Assembly (NCBI GenBank): GCA_026120185.1
Contig: JANUWF010003370.1
Location: 1,600,001-1,664,000, forward strand
Direction of reading: 5' to 3'
DNA: 64,000 bases
Origin: Voacanga thouarsii
Taxonomy: Eukaryota > Streptophyta > Magnoliopsida > Gentianales > Apocynaceae
Shown: positions 12,510 through 24,079 of the stretch, one piece after another
How the letters are laid out: each line of letters starts with the position of its first letter
Position numbering within the stretch: position 1 is the stretch's first letter
Made by a program: the position numbers and the translations under genes
The notes under the pieces: model-generated
The model's input: only the letters and a program-made list of their open reading frames with translations
The model's database searches: none
Told to the model about the DNA's origin: nothing

Positions 12510-13232
12510 CCTAATCAATAATGAATTCTCAAAAAATATTCCAAATGTCTATTAAATCCACAAATAAAATTATAATTGTTATTTCGTTTGAATTTGATGT
12601 ATTCATTTTAATTTTACATAACAATATAGAAAAGTATTTAATTATGAGTAACTATTTAATTTGTTATAATAACTGTTTAAATTTTAATTTGATCAAACGA
12701 ATCTTAAAATCAAGAATTATTGAGAAAAGAAAAGAAATTTAAAACTCAATTAAAAACACAGTCAATTATACTTAGACACTTTAAGTAAGGATAACTAAGT
12801 ATAGTTATTTGACATTTTTATGTGTAAGATAACTTTGTATTCTTGAAGTAAAAGAAAACATTATTAATCTTCACCAACCATTTTCTTTCTTTTTTTTTTA
12901 ACACAAAAAAGGAAAGGATAAATAAAAAAAAAATATTATATTGGTTCTTTACATCCTTGTGCAAAGGGTTATTTTTCAACATTTATTCAGCTATAAATAT
13001 AGTTGGATATTTACACTCAGACATAAGCTTATCCTTTAAAATTAGAGAAGTTTTATCCATTAACGTAAAAGATTATTGAGAAAAAGAAATGCAATTAGGA
13101 ATACAGTCCAATAAATATAGTCATAAGAAATGTTCTAAGGATTTCTTAACATTTGATAATAATAAGAGAAATAGAACATTTGTAAAGAGAATATACACAA
13201 ATTGTGAAATTATCTAGTTGTTTTTTATTTAT
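12510..13232. other. AT-rich intergenic DNA upstream of the hydrolase
   Basis: No gene or recognisable element is seen. The short plus-strand frame at 12521-12742 is AT-biased low-complexity sequence. Confidence 0.55.
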
Positions 13233-13233
13233 A

Positions 13234-13648
13234 CTAGTTTAATGTCCCGTGTGTTGTACGGGTTGTTATATTATTAAGATTTAATATATTAATATTAAAT
13301 ATATATTATTAATTAATTTAATTAATGATTTAATTAGTTAAAATTTTAAAATAAATTTAGATAGTATTCAAAGAATCACATATTTCAATGTATTAATATT
13401 ATATATATATATATATATATAATATTTAAAGAATCACACTTTTCAATATATTAATTTAGATAATATTCAAAGAATCACACATTTTAATATATTATTATTA
13501 AATACATATATATTTTATTAATTAATTTAATTAATTAAAATTTTAAATGAATTTAAATACAATTTTTATTTTTCTTTAAAAAAAATCATTTAACCACGTG
13601 TCACCTTATGATTCTTTCATGTGTCATAATGGTATACTTCATCTTTGA

Positions 13649-13699
<51 letters not shown>

Positions 13700-13700
13700 C
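13234..13700 (-). mobile_element. Probable non-autonomous Helitron (3' terminus clear)
   Basis: On the minus strand the sequence ends with the hairpin CCCGTACAACACACGGG (13246-13262), followed by a short spacer and CTAG (13234-13237), with a T after it. A GC-rich hairpin about 10 bases before a CTRR end, inserted before T, is the Helitron 3' signature. The body is AT-rich, contains no Rep/helicase frame, and includes three imperfect copies of a TTCAAAGAATCACA motif. The 5' TC end is not certain; I place it near the TA microsatellite at 13653-13697. Confidence 0.5.
13653..13697. repeat. (TA)n microsatellite
   Basis: This is about 45 bases of alternating TA at the inner edge of the Helitron-like segment. 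A second TA array lies at 13393-13414. Confidence 0.95.
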
Positions 13701-13873
13701 ACCTCCTGAGGCCCAATTCATTCGCAAGCCTCCTTATCAAGTTGATGCATCAAAAGGGAACATTCGGGAGCACATACCTTGGCATTAAGGTATCAACTCG
13801 TATGGCTAAAAGTGCTAGGGTGGCATTGAATATAGTATAACTTTGGATTTTTTTCCCCCCTTCTCGAAAAGGG

Positions 13874-14000
13874 CAGAGATTCCGCTAAATGGTGGCGTTT
13901 TGATGTCGAATTACGACAATGGGGTAGAATTTTGTAGAATTGCGTTTGTAGCGTGGAATGCGACCTTGTAAAATAAGGTAATGCGACCAAAAATTCTACT
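13874..14000 (+). repeat. Left terminal inverted repeat of PMD-MULE
   Basis: This matches the reverse complement of about 19805-19952. Two AATGCGACC motifs lie at its inner end (13957, 13980), with two more just inside (14033, 14047). Confidence 0.8.
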
Positions 14001-14924
14001 GAAATCGAGCATTGAGAATTTTCAATAAAACAGGTCGCATTATTGTAATGCGACCTCAAGTCATATCCCCTCACCCGCGACGCTACGACCATTCTTCTTC
14101 TTCCCCATTTCCTCTTCTCGGTGCGATCTCTGCATGTTGTGACAATCCTATTCCGGTAGCACCATCTCTGCTACAGCTTTGGCCAAACGCGGGAACCTAT
14201 TTGCTATGACTTGTTGTTAAAGCACTAGACTGAGGTATTATTCCCCAAACAACAACGTTAATCAATTTTTTTTTTTTTTAGTTGAAGTTTTGTATTTGAT
14301 ATGTTTTGTTTTTTCAGTTGTTTTTACTAGGATTTTGAAGATTTTCTTGCTCTTGTATAGCTTTAGTTAATTGGTTGATATGTTCTAAATTGTTGATTTC
14401 ATTGAGCATTTTTTCCACCATTTCAAATGATAGTAGGATATAACAAAACAATTTAAGTGGACTAGAGGGTGAAAGAAAATGCTTTAAGTGGCTTGAAGCC
14501 AAGACACAACAATTTTGGTTGATTCATTAACTAGTTGATTGCTACCATTAATGAGTTAATTTTGGTTTCTATTTTGGAATTCATTTTTAGTTAAATGATT
14601 AAATTAATATTTAAATTTAGTTTATATTTTGGAATTCATTTCTAGTTATTTTGTTGGTTTAGGGTTTAGAAGATCTATTCAAGATTTGAAATTTCATTTT
14701 ACACACAAATAAAAACTTATTTTCAAGATCTTTCATTTCTTTTCATTTTATTTTCCACGATTTTATGTCCTTTTCTTTTACTTTTCCACCTTCTAACTCT
14801 TTTCATTCAAGGTCTTACGTTAATTGTTTCAATTTACTTTAAATAGGTAAGATGGATCACATGCTCCCCGCCCTCTTGTAGGTGGTTTATTATCTCTTCA
14901 GCCGAGTCACCATTCTTCATTGGT

Positions 14925-17224
14925 ATGGTCTGGCGATCAGCATGCCTGTGCGACTCCACTAGACGATACGATTTTGTATTTTGGGAGCACACTCCCCTTT
15001 CATGCAGAGTCATGGAGTTGGTGAATAGTGCTGATTTTGGGAAAGTTAGACAAGTTGGGTATATACAAGTTGATCACGCCCTCATTACTGCACTAGTAGA
15101 GCGATGGCGGCAGGAGACTCATACATTTAATTTACCAGTAGGAGAGCCTACCGTGACATTAGAGGATGTAGCACTTTTATGGGGCCTTCGAATATATGGG
15201 GATCCAGTTGTAGGGGCACCTTTTCACTATAGTAAATTTGATTAGATTGATCTTTGTGATAGATTATTTGGTATTAGACCACGAGCAGAGCACATTCGGG
15301 GGAATAGGATTAGGAAGGCTCCTATTGAGGAGCACTTGGACATTCCTTTGGCAAATGACGATACTAATGGCGTTATACAACAGTGTGCTCATTGTCTTAT
15401 CTTCTTGCTGATCGGGGAGTTATTATTTTCTGATAAGTCCGGGAATTTACTACACTTGAGATATCTACCTATTATAGAGGATTTGGATGCATGTGGCACC
15501 CTGAGTTGAGGCAGTATAGTCTTCGCATACCTGTATAGATATTTATGCCAAGCTGCTATTGGGTCCGCTCAGGAGATTTATAGCCCAATGATCTTAGTTC
15601 AAGTAAGTTTGAATTTGGTCCATTTTTGTTTTTAAAAATTCTTGATAACATATGTAATATTTCTAATACCTTTATGTAAATACGATGTAGCTATGGGCCT
15701 GAGAACGTTTTCGGATTGTACGACCAGAGCGGGGTAGACCCCACAACAAGTTACCACTGCTTGCACTATATGGAGCTTGATGGGATGTAAGTTTACATCT
15801 CTATCGCACGTCCACACATGTTTTGGTGTCATATCGCTCCCAACTTAATACCCTTTCTGACGAGGATGTAAGTATATATGTTATGTATACATACTTTATT
15901 TTTAACCCCATCTATGTGTACGCAATCCTTATATGTATTGTGTGTGTTGTAGTTTATTTGGTAGCCATATCAGTTGAATTTGGTGAGTGTCCTCCCCCCA
16001 CACTATTTGGATGGAGCCGATATCTGGAGGTCACGCACAATGCTTATTAGCTGGGAGGTGGTCGAGCTTTACTTTTCGAACTGGGTCATGTAGCAGTTTA
16101 GGATGCTGCAGTCTATACCGATAGACTGTGATACATGGGTTGACCTCCACGATATTGATAGATGGAGCAATCTTACCAAAGATTATGTCAGATACCATAG
16201 GCTATATCTCCAAATGTGGGCACATCAACTAGAGTACATACTAATTAGTTTGGTAGGTGTCTCAGTTGCTGTGGACTACATGCCATCTTCAGATCGGGAA
16301 CCCCATTTCTCGTGATGCACTACAATCGGGATATCAGCCTACCGGATTTAGTACAGTTGTATTGGTAAGTACTTATGATTTAATAAGTTACAACATGTTT
16401 AAATATATAACTAAATATTAAATGTATTTTTTAGGCCGATATTGTGCAACGTGCTATGGTAGTGGCAGATCGCCATATTCATAATGCCGACTCGATTTCT
16501 CAAAAGGTGTTTATTGATATACGAGATATGTGTGCTCGAGGACTGACAGCATGTCATCAACCGCACGATAAATATCCTAGCCCAATCGAGTCAGACGAGC
16601 CAACTATCGCAGTGAGTTAGCCTACTTCGAGGCCCCGGGAGCCTATTGATGACCGTGCACATGCTGGGGTGAGGCGAAGAGGCAAGAGACCCCGAGCGCA
16701 ATCACATCCTCCACAGGATCATCATGACCACGAGGCCACTGTTGACAATCATAACCAGGAGGCAGGGGACGGTTTGCACCCCGATTTTGGTCCGGAGAAT
16801 TGCTAGGGAATGATTCCATGGTGATTCCGGTTCAGTCTCCATTTACGACTGAGACAGGCATTCCAATAGGCATGGATCTCCCCGCTATTGATGGGTAGGT
16901 AGATCCTTTTACATGCATTGATGACCTTCCTATTCGACCTTTTCGCGGTATTGTCTGTACTAGGCGAGGAAGACGGGTTGCAGATCCTCCCCAGCAAGAA
17001 GACCCACAGCCTGCCCATTCTCTCCAGCTAGAACCACAACCTGTCCTTTCCCCAAGGAGAAGCAGAGCCCGCCCATTCTTTCCAGCCAAAACCATAACCT
17101 GTCATTTCTCTCCAAGGAGAAGAAGAGCCCGCCTATTAAGCAGGAAGAACCACAACCTAATACTGCTGGGAGACCAAGGAGAAAGATTAGGCCTCGTAGG
17201 CCATGTATACTCTCGCCGCATTAA
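14925..17224 (+). pseudogene. Plant mobile domain (PMD, MAIN-like) protein, decayed
   Basis: The first open part (to 15245) contains the PMD core: ALVERWRQETHTFNLPVGE, then VTLEDVALLWGLRIYGDPV, matching the conserved 'W..ETHTFHLP.GE.TiTL.DV..L.GLp..G.pV' pattern. After a stop at 15243-15245 the frame continues with a CLIFLLIG segment and then FAYLYRYLCQA (around 15510-15560), where the PMD Ser-Trp-Gly motif is interrupted by TGA. Later blocks (15690-15760; 16020-16320 with IDRWSNLTKDYV) are separated by introns and further stops. A basic tail ends in a stop at 17222-17224. PMD proteins are known both as host genes (MAIN/MAIL) and inside plant MULEs and gypsy elements; the inverted repeats here place it in a MULE. 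Its role in transposition is unknown. Confidence 0.75.
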
Positions 17225-17278
17225 TCGTTCTTTACTTGAGTAGATGTAGTCTGAATGTATATAATGTTTGACCTTCTT

Positions 17279-17432
17279 GTTTGAATGGTTTTGGTGTTTA
17301 GATTGTGTTTGAATGGCTTTGGTGTTTGGATTGTGTTGGAACGATTTTGGTGTTTGGATTGTGTTTGAATGGTTTTGGTGTTGGAATGATTTTAGTGTTT
17401 GAATGGTTTTGGTGTTTGGATGGTTTTTGACT
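17279..17432 (+). repeat. Imperfect ~30-bp tandem repeat
   Basis: About five copies of a unit resembling TTTGAATGGTTTTGGTGTT plus a GGATTGTG spacer lie between the PMD and transposase genes. Units vary in length and by single bases. Confidence 0.85.
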
Positions 17433-17944
17433 GATTTAAATGGTTTTAACTTGATGGAGATTGTTATTTATTGTATAGGATATATGCAGGAAATCTATTT
17501 TTGTAAATGCAGGGAGTTTGTTATTATGTTTGTTGGAAATTAGTTAAAAAAAAAAAAAAAGCACTAAGGTCGCATTATATAAATGTGACATTTGTTGACA
17601 ATAACCCTCCCAGATCTATGGCTATTTCACATAAATCTACAAAAAACATTGCCGGCCAGATTATTTTCTCAATGGGCAATCTCTGTGAATACCGATTATG
17701 TTGATGGCATTTGATTAGTCATTTTACTAATTTAGGTATTAAGGTAACTTCATCCATCCACATACATTTATTTTCTTTGCATTTTTCAACCAATGTGCTA
17801 TGCCTTGTTGTGGTTTTTCAAATTGCTATGTTTTGGTGTTTGATTTTTAATTTTCTTATAATGGTATAGCATCTTGTAAATTTTAGATTGTGCCAACTCT
17901 ATAATCATGGATGTTTTGGAACCACCTATTGTGCTATGCTTTTT

Positions 17945-19499
17945 TTAGGATTGTCAAATACAGTGCGATTATCGGGGCTCAATATGGTCTGATGGAGCCA
18001 TTAAAAAAACTTGCATTCTCCGACGTCAAATATCTTACTCGGAACTAATAGACAAGGTTTGTACATATCCTGGATTTGGAGGACGAAATGTGACAAGGGG
18101 ACTATATTGAGGCAAATTGTTGGTTGTGTCTACTTGGGATGCAAATAGTCGTCTCTTCCCTCTTGCATTTGCCATCGTGGATGACGAGTCATTGAAGAGT
18201 TAGAGCTAGTTCTTAAAATTACTACGTCAACATATTATTATGGAAAGACATATATGTCTGATTTCAGATAGACATAAAGATATAATCAATGTTGTACGAC
18301 ATATGAATGAATAGCAAGAACCTTTGGCTATCTATCGATATTGCCTCAGGCATATTAAGGGAAATTTTCGTGCTAAGTTTAAGAACACTAATTTGACAAA
18401 TTTGATGTATGCTGCAGGTTTAGAGCGTAAGAGGACCGAATGTCAATCATAGTTGGATGAAATTAGAATTCGAAAAGAAGATGCACTTAAATATTTGATG
18501 GAAATTGGTTTGGAGAAATGGACTTTGTCATATGATGAAGGCATAATCAATGTTGTACGACATATGAATGAATGGTAAGAACCTTTAGCTGTCTATCGAT
18601 ATTACCTCGGGCATATTAAAAGAAATTTTCATACTAAGTTTAAGGACACTAATTTAACAAATTTGATATATGCTATGAGTTTAGAGTGTAAGAGGACTGA
18701 ATGCCAATCATATTTGGATGAAATCAGGATCCGAAAAGAAGATGAATTTAAATATTTGATGGAAATTGGTTTGAAGAAATGGATTTTGTCATATGATGAA
18801 GGGCATAGATATGGTTCAATGACTACTAGTTTGTCTGAATGCATGAATAGTGCAATGAAGAAAGCAAGATTTCTCTCGCTGAAAGTTTTAGTTGAAACTT
18901 CATTTTATAAGTTAGTTAAGTATTTTAATGAATATAGAGATGAGGCATCCAATTTGAGACACCCTTTGCTATATGAAATGTGGAAGTTGTATTCTTATTT
19001 TGAGGACAAATCCAGAGGGTATGTTGTGACTGAATTTAATGCACAGACTGGAATGGATGGGATCAAATCATCTGTCCAACAAAGGGGTAGAAGTCCAAAT
19101 GTTTACAATGTCAATTTGATGGAGAGATCATACAACTGCCAAAAGTGGAGCATATATGGTATACCTTATTCTCATGGGTTTGTAGTATGTCGTCACAGAT
19201 GTTGGAACCCCATTGATTTTATTTTGGAGTTCTATACCAGATGGAATTACAAGTTGATATATAAGGGTCAGTTTTTCCCTGTAGCAGATGAACAATATTG
19301 GAGGCCTTCAACTTTTACGCTTACACCTGTGGAAGAAATGATGAGGAATGAAATTCCTAGCCGTTCACAAACATCGAGGATACCTTATGATATGGATTAT
19401 CGAATACCCAACTCTCCCCCAAGATGCAGCAACTGCCATAGGAGTGGACATACTAGGAGAAATTGTAATAATAATATTTTTACTATTTCTAGAGATTAG
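17945..19499 (+). pseudogene. MURA-type Mutator transposase, decayed
   Basis: Conserved MULE transposase blocks occur in order: STWDANSRLFPLAFAIVDDE (first catalytic Asp region, ~18130), CLISDRHKDI (second Asp, ~18260) and SLSECMNSAMKKA (catalytic Glu, ~18835). A SWIM-like segment follows (C..W…GIPYSH, ~19135-19180), where the usual second Cys of the CxC/CxH pattern is Tyr, then a C-terminal CCHC knuckle CSNCHRSGHTRRNC (~19425). The last 278 codons from 18663 are open. Upstream there are several stops and a 261-bp tandem duplication (18282-18803). The protein is therefore inactive here. It follows the PMD gene in the same orientation, and together they fill the MULE. Confidence 0.85.
18282..18803 (+). 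repeat. 261-bp tandem duplication inside the transposase gene
   Basis: Unit 1 (18282-18542) and unit 2 (18543-18803) both begin ATAATCAATGTTGTACGAC and stay alignable to the end with scattered substitutions. The period is 87 codons, so the duplication keeps frame; each unit has its own stop mutations. Confidence 0.9.
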
Positions 19500-19804
19500 G
19501 CAATTTCTTCAAATGTTCCTTCGTATTCTATTTTATTGTATTTTAAGTATGATTTCTCAATGGTATTTTGTGATGTTGGAATTTATATTTTGAAATACTT
19601 TCATACTTTATATATATATTTTTATATATAGGAATCAAATATATTCATTCAATGGAGGCCTTAAATGAAGAAATGTTCATAGAAGGTGGCATTTAATGCA
19701 ACCATAAAGTCGCATTAGAGTAATGCGACCAATAGGTGGCATTAAATTAATGCAACCTATAATTTACTATACTTGCGAATTTTGTTAAGTGTAGATCAAA
19801 TGAG

Positions 19805-19952
19805 CCGTTTTTGGTCGCATTTCTATAATGCGACCTTATTTTTTGTAAGGTCGCATTTTAGAAATGCGACCATGCTACAAACGCAATTCCGCAAAAGTTC
19901 ACCCCACTGTCGTAATTCGACACCAAAACACCACCATTTAACAGAATCTTCG
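19805..19952 (-). repeat. Right terminal inverted repeat of PMD-MULE
   Basis: This is the inverted partner of the left end. It carries four copies of the AATGCGACC motif in both orientations (19813, 19827, 19849, 19863), with a fifth just inside at 19722. Confidence 0.8.
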
Positions 19953-19961
19953 TGAAAAGGG

Positions 19962-22711
19962 TTAATCAATGGCACAAATTTGCAAGTTAAAATGTCCTTG
20001 GAAGGGCTAGAAATTGACCATATCGCAAAGATAAATAAGACTAGGCAGACTTTTCTTTTTTTTTTTCCCTTTCATTTTTGTTTTCCCACACTTTTAAATA
20101 GAACATGTGTAATTTTTAAGAAAAACATTTAAATATATTTAATATTAATAAATCACTAAGAAAACTTATATGACATATATTATATGTTGTGTGCCTTCTA
20201 AAAGGATCTAATTTTTTTATACATGTGGTACACAAAGATCATGCTTATATGTGTAACTTTAGGATGATTTTTTTTTTTTTACTTTCTTTTTTCTTCTCTT
20301 TATTTTTGTATTAAATAATAGCTAAATCAAGTGTCTAATAAGCCAGAACATAACTCAAATGTGCATTAGAGAATGTTCAATTTGTCACTTTTCTAAATAT
20401 AATATACTAAATGTGAAGAAGGGATATCATCATCATAAGATATTATTTTGAAAATTCTTCAATTTATTTTCCTTGAAAGCTTTTTAAATTTGGTGATTCA
20501 GTTTCCAAAATCTCACAAACGGATGGGTCAGATTTCATCAAAAACTTCAAATAACTCCTTCTAAGGTCTAGTTTCATTTGGTCAACGTTAATAATTTGGT
20601 CATTTTGTAGTATTTCTTATTTTTCTATTTCCATGGTTTAGATTTTGATTATCCAGATAAATTTAAATTAAATGTTCGACTCAGATGTAGTGAAAATTTA
20701 TAAAGAGTTTGACCAATCCTTTTCAACTGACCATCCCACCTCCCATTTGTTCCACTCTTTCTTCTATGATGGCTTGATTTCATTTCCAAGAGCTTATTAG
20801 AGGTCTTTGATGTTCCCAAAAAAAGCAAAGCAAGCTGTAACTTGTTCAAGTAGAAAATTTATATTTGTAAGAGATATGTGATAAATACTTTTGCTCGAAT
20901 TTCTACTCAAATTACCTCTACCCAATTACACTCAAATATCTTAACAAGTTTTCTTCAATTGTGTGGCCGCTAAATGTTGTTAAGAAGGGTTGAAGCCATA
21001 AAACATAAAGTTGGGAGTTTTACATTGAGGTAAGTTGGGGGGAGGGGGGGAGCTAATTCTAAAATCTTTTGGGGAAATTCCTCACACTAGATCTGCCAAA
21101 ACACCAAGAGAAAGAAGAAGGAAGTAGAAGAAGGTGGTGGATGAAGAAGAAGAACACAAGTTGCTTGGTAGAGTAGTGTTAGAAACACCACACCTCCCCC
21201 ATATTCATTTTCCCTTTTTAGATAGATTTATCTCTTCCTCTTTGACATTCTTCTCTCTTCTATTTTCAACATCTTCTTTTGACTCACATCTGATATACTA
21301 GAGATTGTTTTCATTTGTATTTGTCCTGCTATACAATGCATATAATGTGCTTATGTTTGTGCTTCTTTATGAGTATATGTTTGTTTTTCTAATGAAAGGA
21401 TTTTACATTAAAAAAGATCCTAATTACAAACATGATGATTTCAATGACATGAATTTTAAGCTTGAGAAATGAAGATGATTTCTTTGACTTTCTAACAATG
21501 AATTTGCTAAATTTCTCTATAGTAGGAAAATGAAAAGCAATAGCTATGATGATTTTAATGGAAAATTGATTTTGGATATTGAGGAAATTTTAGCCTTATA
21601 TTAGCTTGAGGAAATTTATGCCTTATATTAGCTTGGTAACCTAGATAATGACTTAAGTGGGATTTTCTATTTGCAAACATAAGCCCAATGTTCACCCAAA
21701 TTCTTAGCATTTAAGGGTAAGATATCTACTGCAATTTCAGCCTAAAGTTTTCCTTGAAACAAGAGGATACTCTAGATGAAACACAAAAAAAATAAAAAAA
21801 TAAAAAATAAATAAATAGAAAGCTAATATCACACATACACGCCAAGTTTTCATCATGGGAGTTTGCGGAATTCTTGCAATTTTGTGTGGGCTTGTTTTCT
21901 TAATTCAATAATGGATTTGCATTTGAAATGCATCATTTTAACCTTAAGGAATCAAGTCACATAAAGTTAAATCAAAATAACAATTATTTAGGCATAGAGA
22001 TTACATAATATTGCACAAAAAATTCTAGCAAGCCCTAACTACTTTCACATAGCAAGAAGATGAGTTCTTTCACCCTATTTCTTTTGAAAAACAACTTCAC
22101 AACATATATAAGTTGTAAAAGAAATTCACCAAGCCAAGCCCTAGCAAAACCCATTCAAAATGCATGCAAGAGACCATCCTAAGATGGCATGAAAATTTCC
22201 AACAATAGAGCATGGTGTTGGCATTCATGATGAGGGGAAAGTTGAGATTTTTCATACCTTTCTTGAGGAGAAATCATGTTGGGCAACCTTTGAAAATCAC
22301 GGAACACGTTTCTTCTGCAAGAATTAAGGCTAGAGTTTTTTTGGGAAATGGGAGAAAATCATTGAAGTAGAGAGGATAGAGAGTGACAGTTAGGAGAGGC
22401 ATGAATATGGAAGAAAGATTATTAGGGTTAGGATTTTGGAAAGTCTTTTAAGAAGTCTTGCATAGACTAAGCCTCCTTGTTGAGCAAGGGTTCCAATCCT
22501 AACCCAACGTTGTTTGTTTCATAATTTCAAGAATAACTTTCTAGCCTAAAAAATTTTTCCAAAATAACATTCTTAGGATAGAAATTTTCTTAGAAATCTA
22601 TTTGAGTCCCTTCAAACTCAAAATTGAATTTTTGTTAATAAAAGCGATTTTCCACTCAACTAGCATTTAAAATAATAATTCTCAATATTGATACCTTATT
22701 CTATTATACCT
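19962..22711. other. AT-rich non-coding region, no gene identified
   Basis: I see no recognisable gene. It contains T-rich tracts (20045-20070, 20268-20290), one member of a dispersed repeat (20738-20945), a purine-rich stretch (21095-21150) and unclassified low-complexity DNA. Some of 21000-22600 may be unrecognised retrotransposon LTR or leader, but I can name no boundary. Confidence 0.5.
20738..20945. repeat. Dispersed ~200-bp repeat, copy 1
   Basis: This aligns with 31717-31926 in the same orientation, from CACCTCCCATTT through GGCTTGATTTCATTTCCA to an ACACTCAAATA block. I do not recognise the source; it could be an exon fragment or an old SINE-like sequence. Confidence 0.7.
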
Positions 22712-24079
22712 TGATAAGTGCTCACCATTCATATATTTTCTATGGTATTTATAGTTTATTTGTGACAAATCATACTCAATTCACCACACCTTTTTCACCT
22801 TGTTTTTGTTTAGGAAATGAAAAAGATCAATTGAAGATGAACAAGGATGAAAAGAGATAAAAAAAAAAAAAAGCAAAAATGAAAGAATTGAATAGAAATA
22901 AGGCAGCTTAGAGAGGTTCCACCTCCCTAGGCTACCTAGAGGCTTTATTTGGGCATCCTGGACTAGAGAGTTCATGGCCTCCTATGCCGCCATTTTGTTC
23001 GAAGACTAGGCGGTGGCCCAGGGCTACCCACTTGTGTAGAAGAGCTGCTGCTCTGACTGTTTTGAAGACACACAAGATTTTGGGCTATAAATACAACTTT
23101 ATAGCCTCAAATTAAAGAGAGAAACATTTTTTAGGAGCCATCTTAGAACCTTAGGTTCTTTCCAAGAACCTAAGGGTTGAGAGTTTGCACACAAGAAGAG
23201 GAGGAAGACCAAGGGATTCAAGGAGAAAAAGAGAGGATTGCAAGGAGATCTCAAGGAAGAGGAAGAAATGGCTTGTCTATGATGTTTACTTACCTTTCCT
23301 TTGTAATCTTACTTTGTAATTTTTGTGCTAAATTTTAGTTTTTAATTGTAATGAAGGGTTGTACCCTATTTTATTTTTTGAGTTGATATATTTTACTTGA
23401 ATCTATGGTTTTTATTTTATGGCATTTGGTTATTTATGGTTATTGTGCTATTTTGGTTGAGTTAGGTTTTAATTGATTTTTTTCAATTATTTGTTCTACC
23501 ATAATGATTTTGAGAGATATGTTTAAGGTTTGAATACCTTCTTGACTAACTTAATGTTTGCCATCCTTGATTAACCCCAGAAAGAGGTCGGGGATTAGGG
23601 TTAATGACCAAGGAATTTATAAAATTGCCTAGAGATGGGATTTTGTAGCTTTTGGATGATTTGGGTTTGTGAGTGGTGTTTAATACTTCATTGGGCTTGG
23701 TTAATAAGGTAGATACACCAATTAATCAAAACTAGGGATTAGGGATCTTATAACTTGAGAGAGATTGGGATTTATTTTTTACTCATATCGGTGTCTAGAG
23801 TTAGAATTTATAGATCCAAGGAGTACTCATCTCTTAGGTGTTTGCTAGGGGAATTCCTTTTGTTACATGGCATTTATCTCTTTCTAATTCCTTAATAAAC
23901 TTGTAACTCTTTCTTATGTAAGAATTTGATAAGTCTCCTAGTGTAATTAATTAATTTTACCCCACATATTTATTCGGCTAAACAATGAGAAAAAGAAGGA
24001 AATAGAGATAATTGCCATGTTCCTTAAGGTTCTTTAATACTTGCCAATGCTATCGTTACTACACGATAGGTGCACTTGC
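22712..24079 (+). repeat. LTR of an Athila-like element, left part (interrupted)
   Basis: This starts TGATAAGTGCTCACC and contains a TATA box region (GGGCTATAAATAC, ~23080). It then follows the same plan as the Athila-like LTR at 24080: a purine-rich leader with TTCAAGGAGAAAA and GGAAGAAATGGCTTGTCTATGA, then T-rich DNA and a GCTAAACAATGAGAAAAAGAAGG block. It is cut at CTTGC by the element at 24080 and resumes at 31405. I see no primer site after the right part, so it may be a solo LTR. The left boundary is approximate. Confidence 0.55.

Larger units (their letters stand above)
13874..19952 (+). mobile_element. 6.1-kb MULE carrying PMD and MURA-type genes (decayed)
   Basis: The two ends are inverted copies. 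The left end starts CAGAGATTCCGCTAAATGG and the right end, on the minus strand, CGAAGATTCTGTTAAATGG; similarity continues for well over 100 bases through TGTCGAATTACGACA and GGAATTGCGTTTGTAGC-like blocks. Flanks are CGAAAAGGG (13865-13873) and TGAAAAGGG (19953-19961), an 8-of-9 match to the 9-bp duplication expected of Mutator elements. Two genes lie in the same orientation: a plant-mobile-domain protein and a MURA transposase, both with stops. The element is structurally complete but no longer autonomous. The exact terminal base may be off by one or two. Confidence 0.85.
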
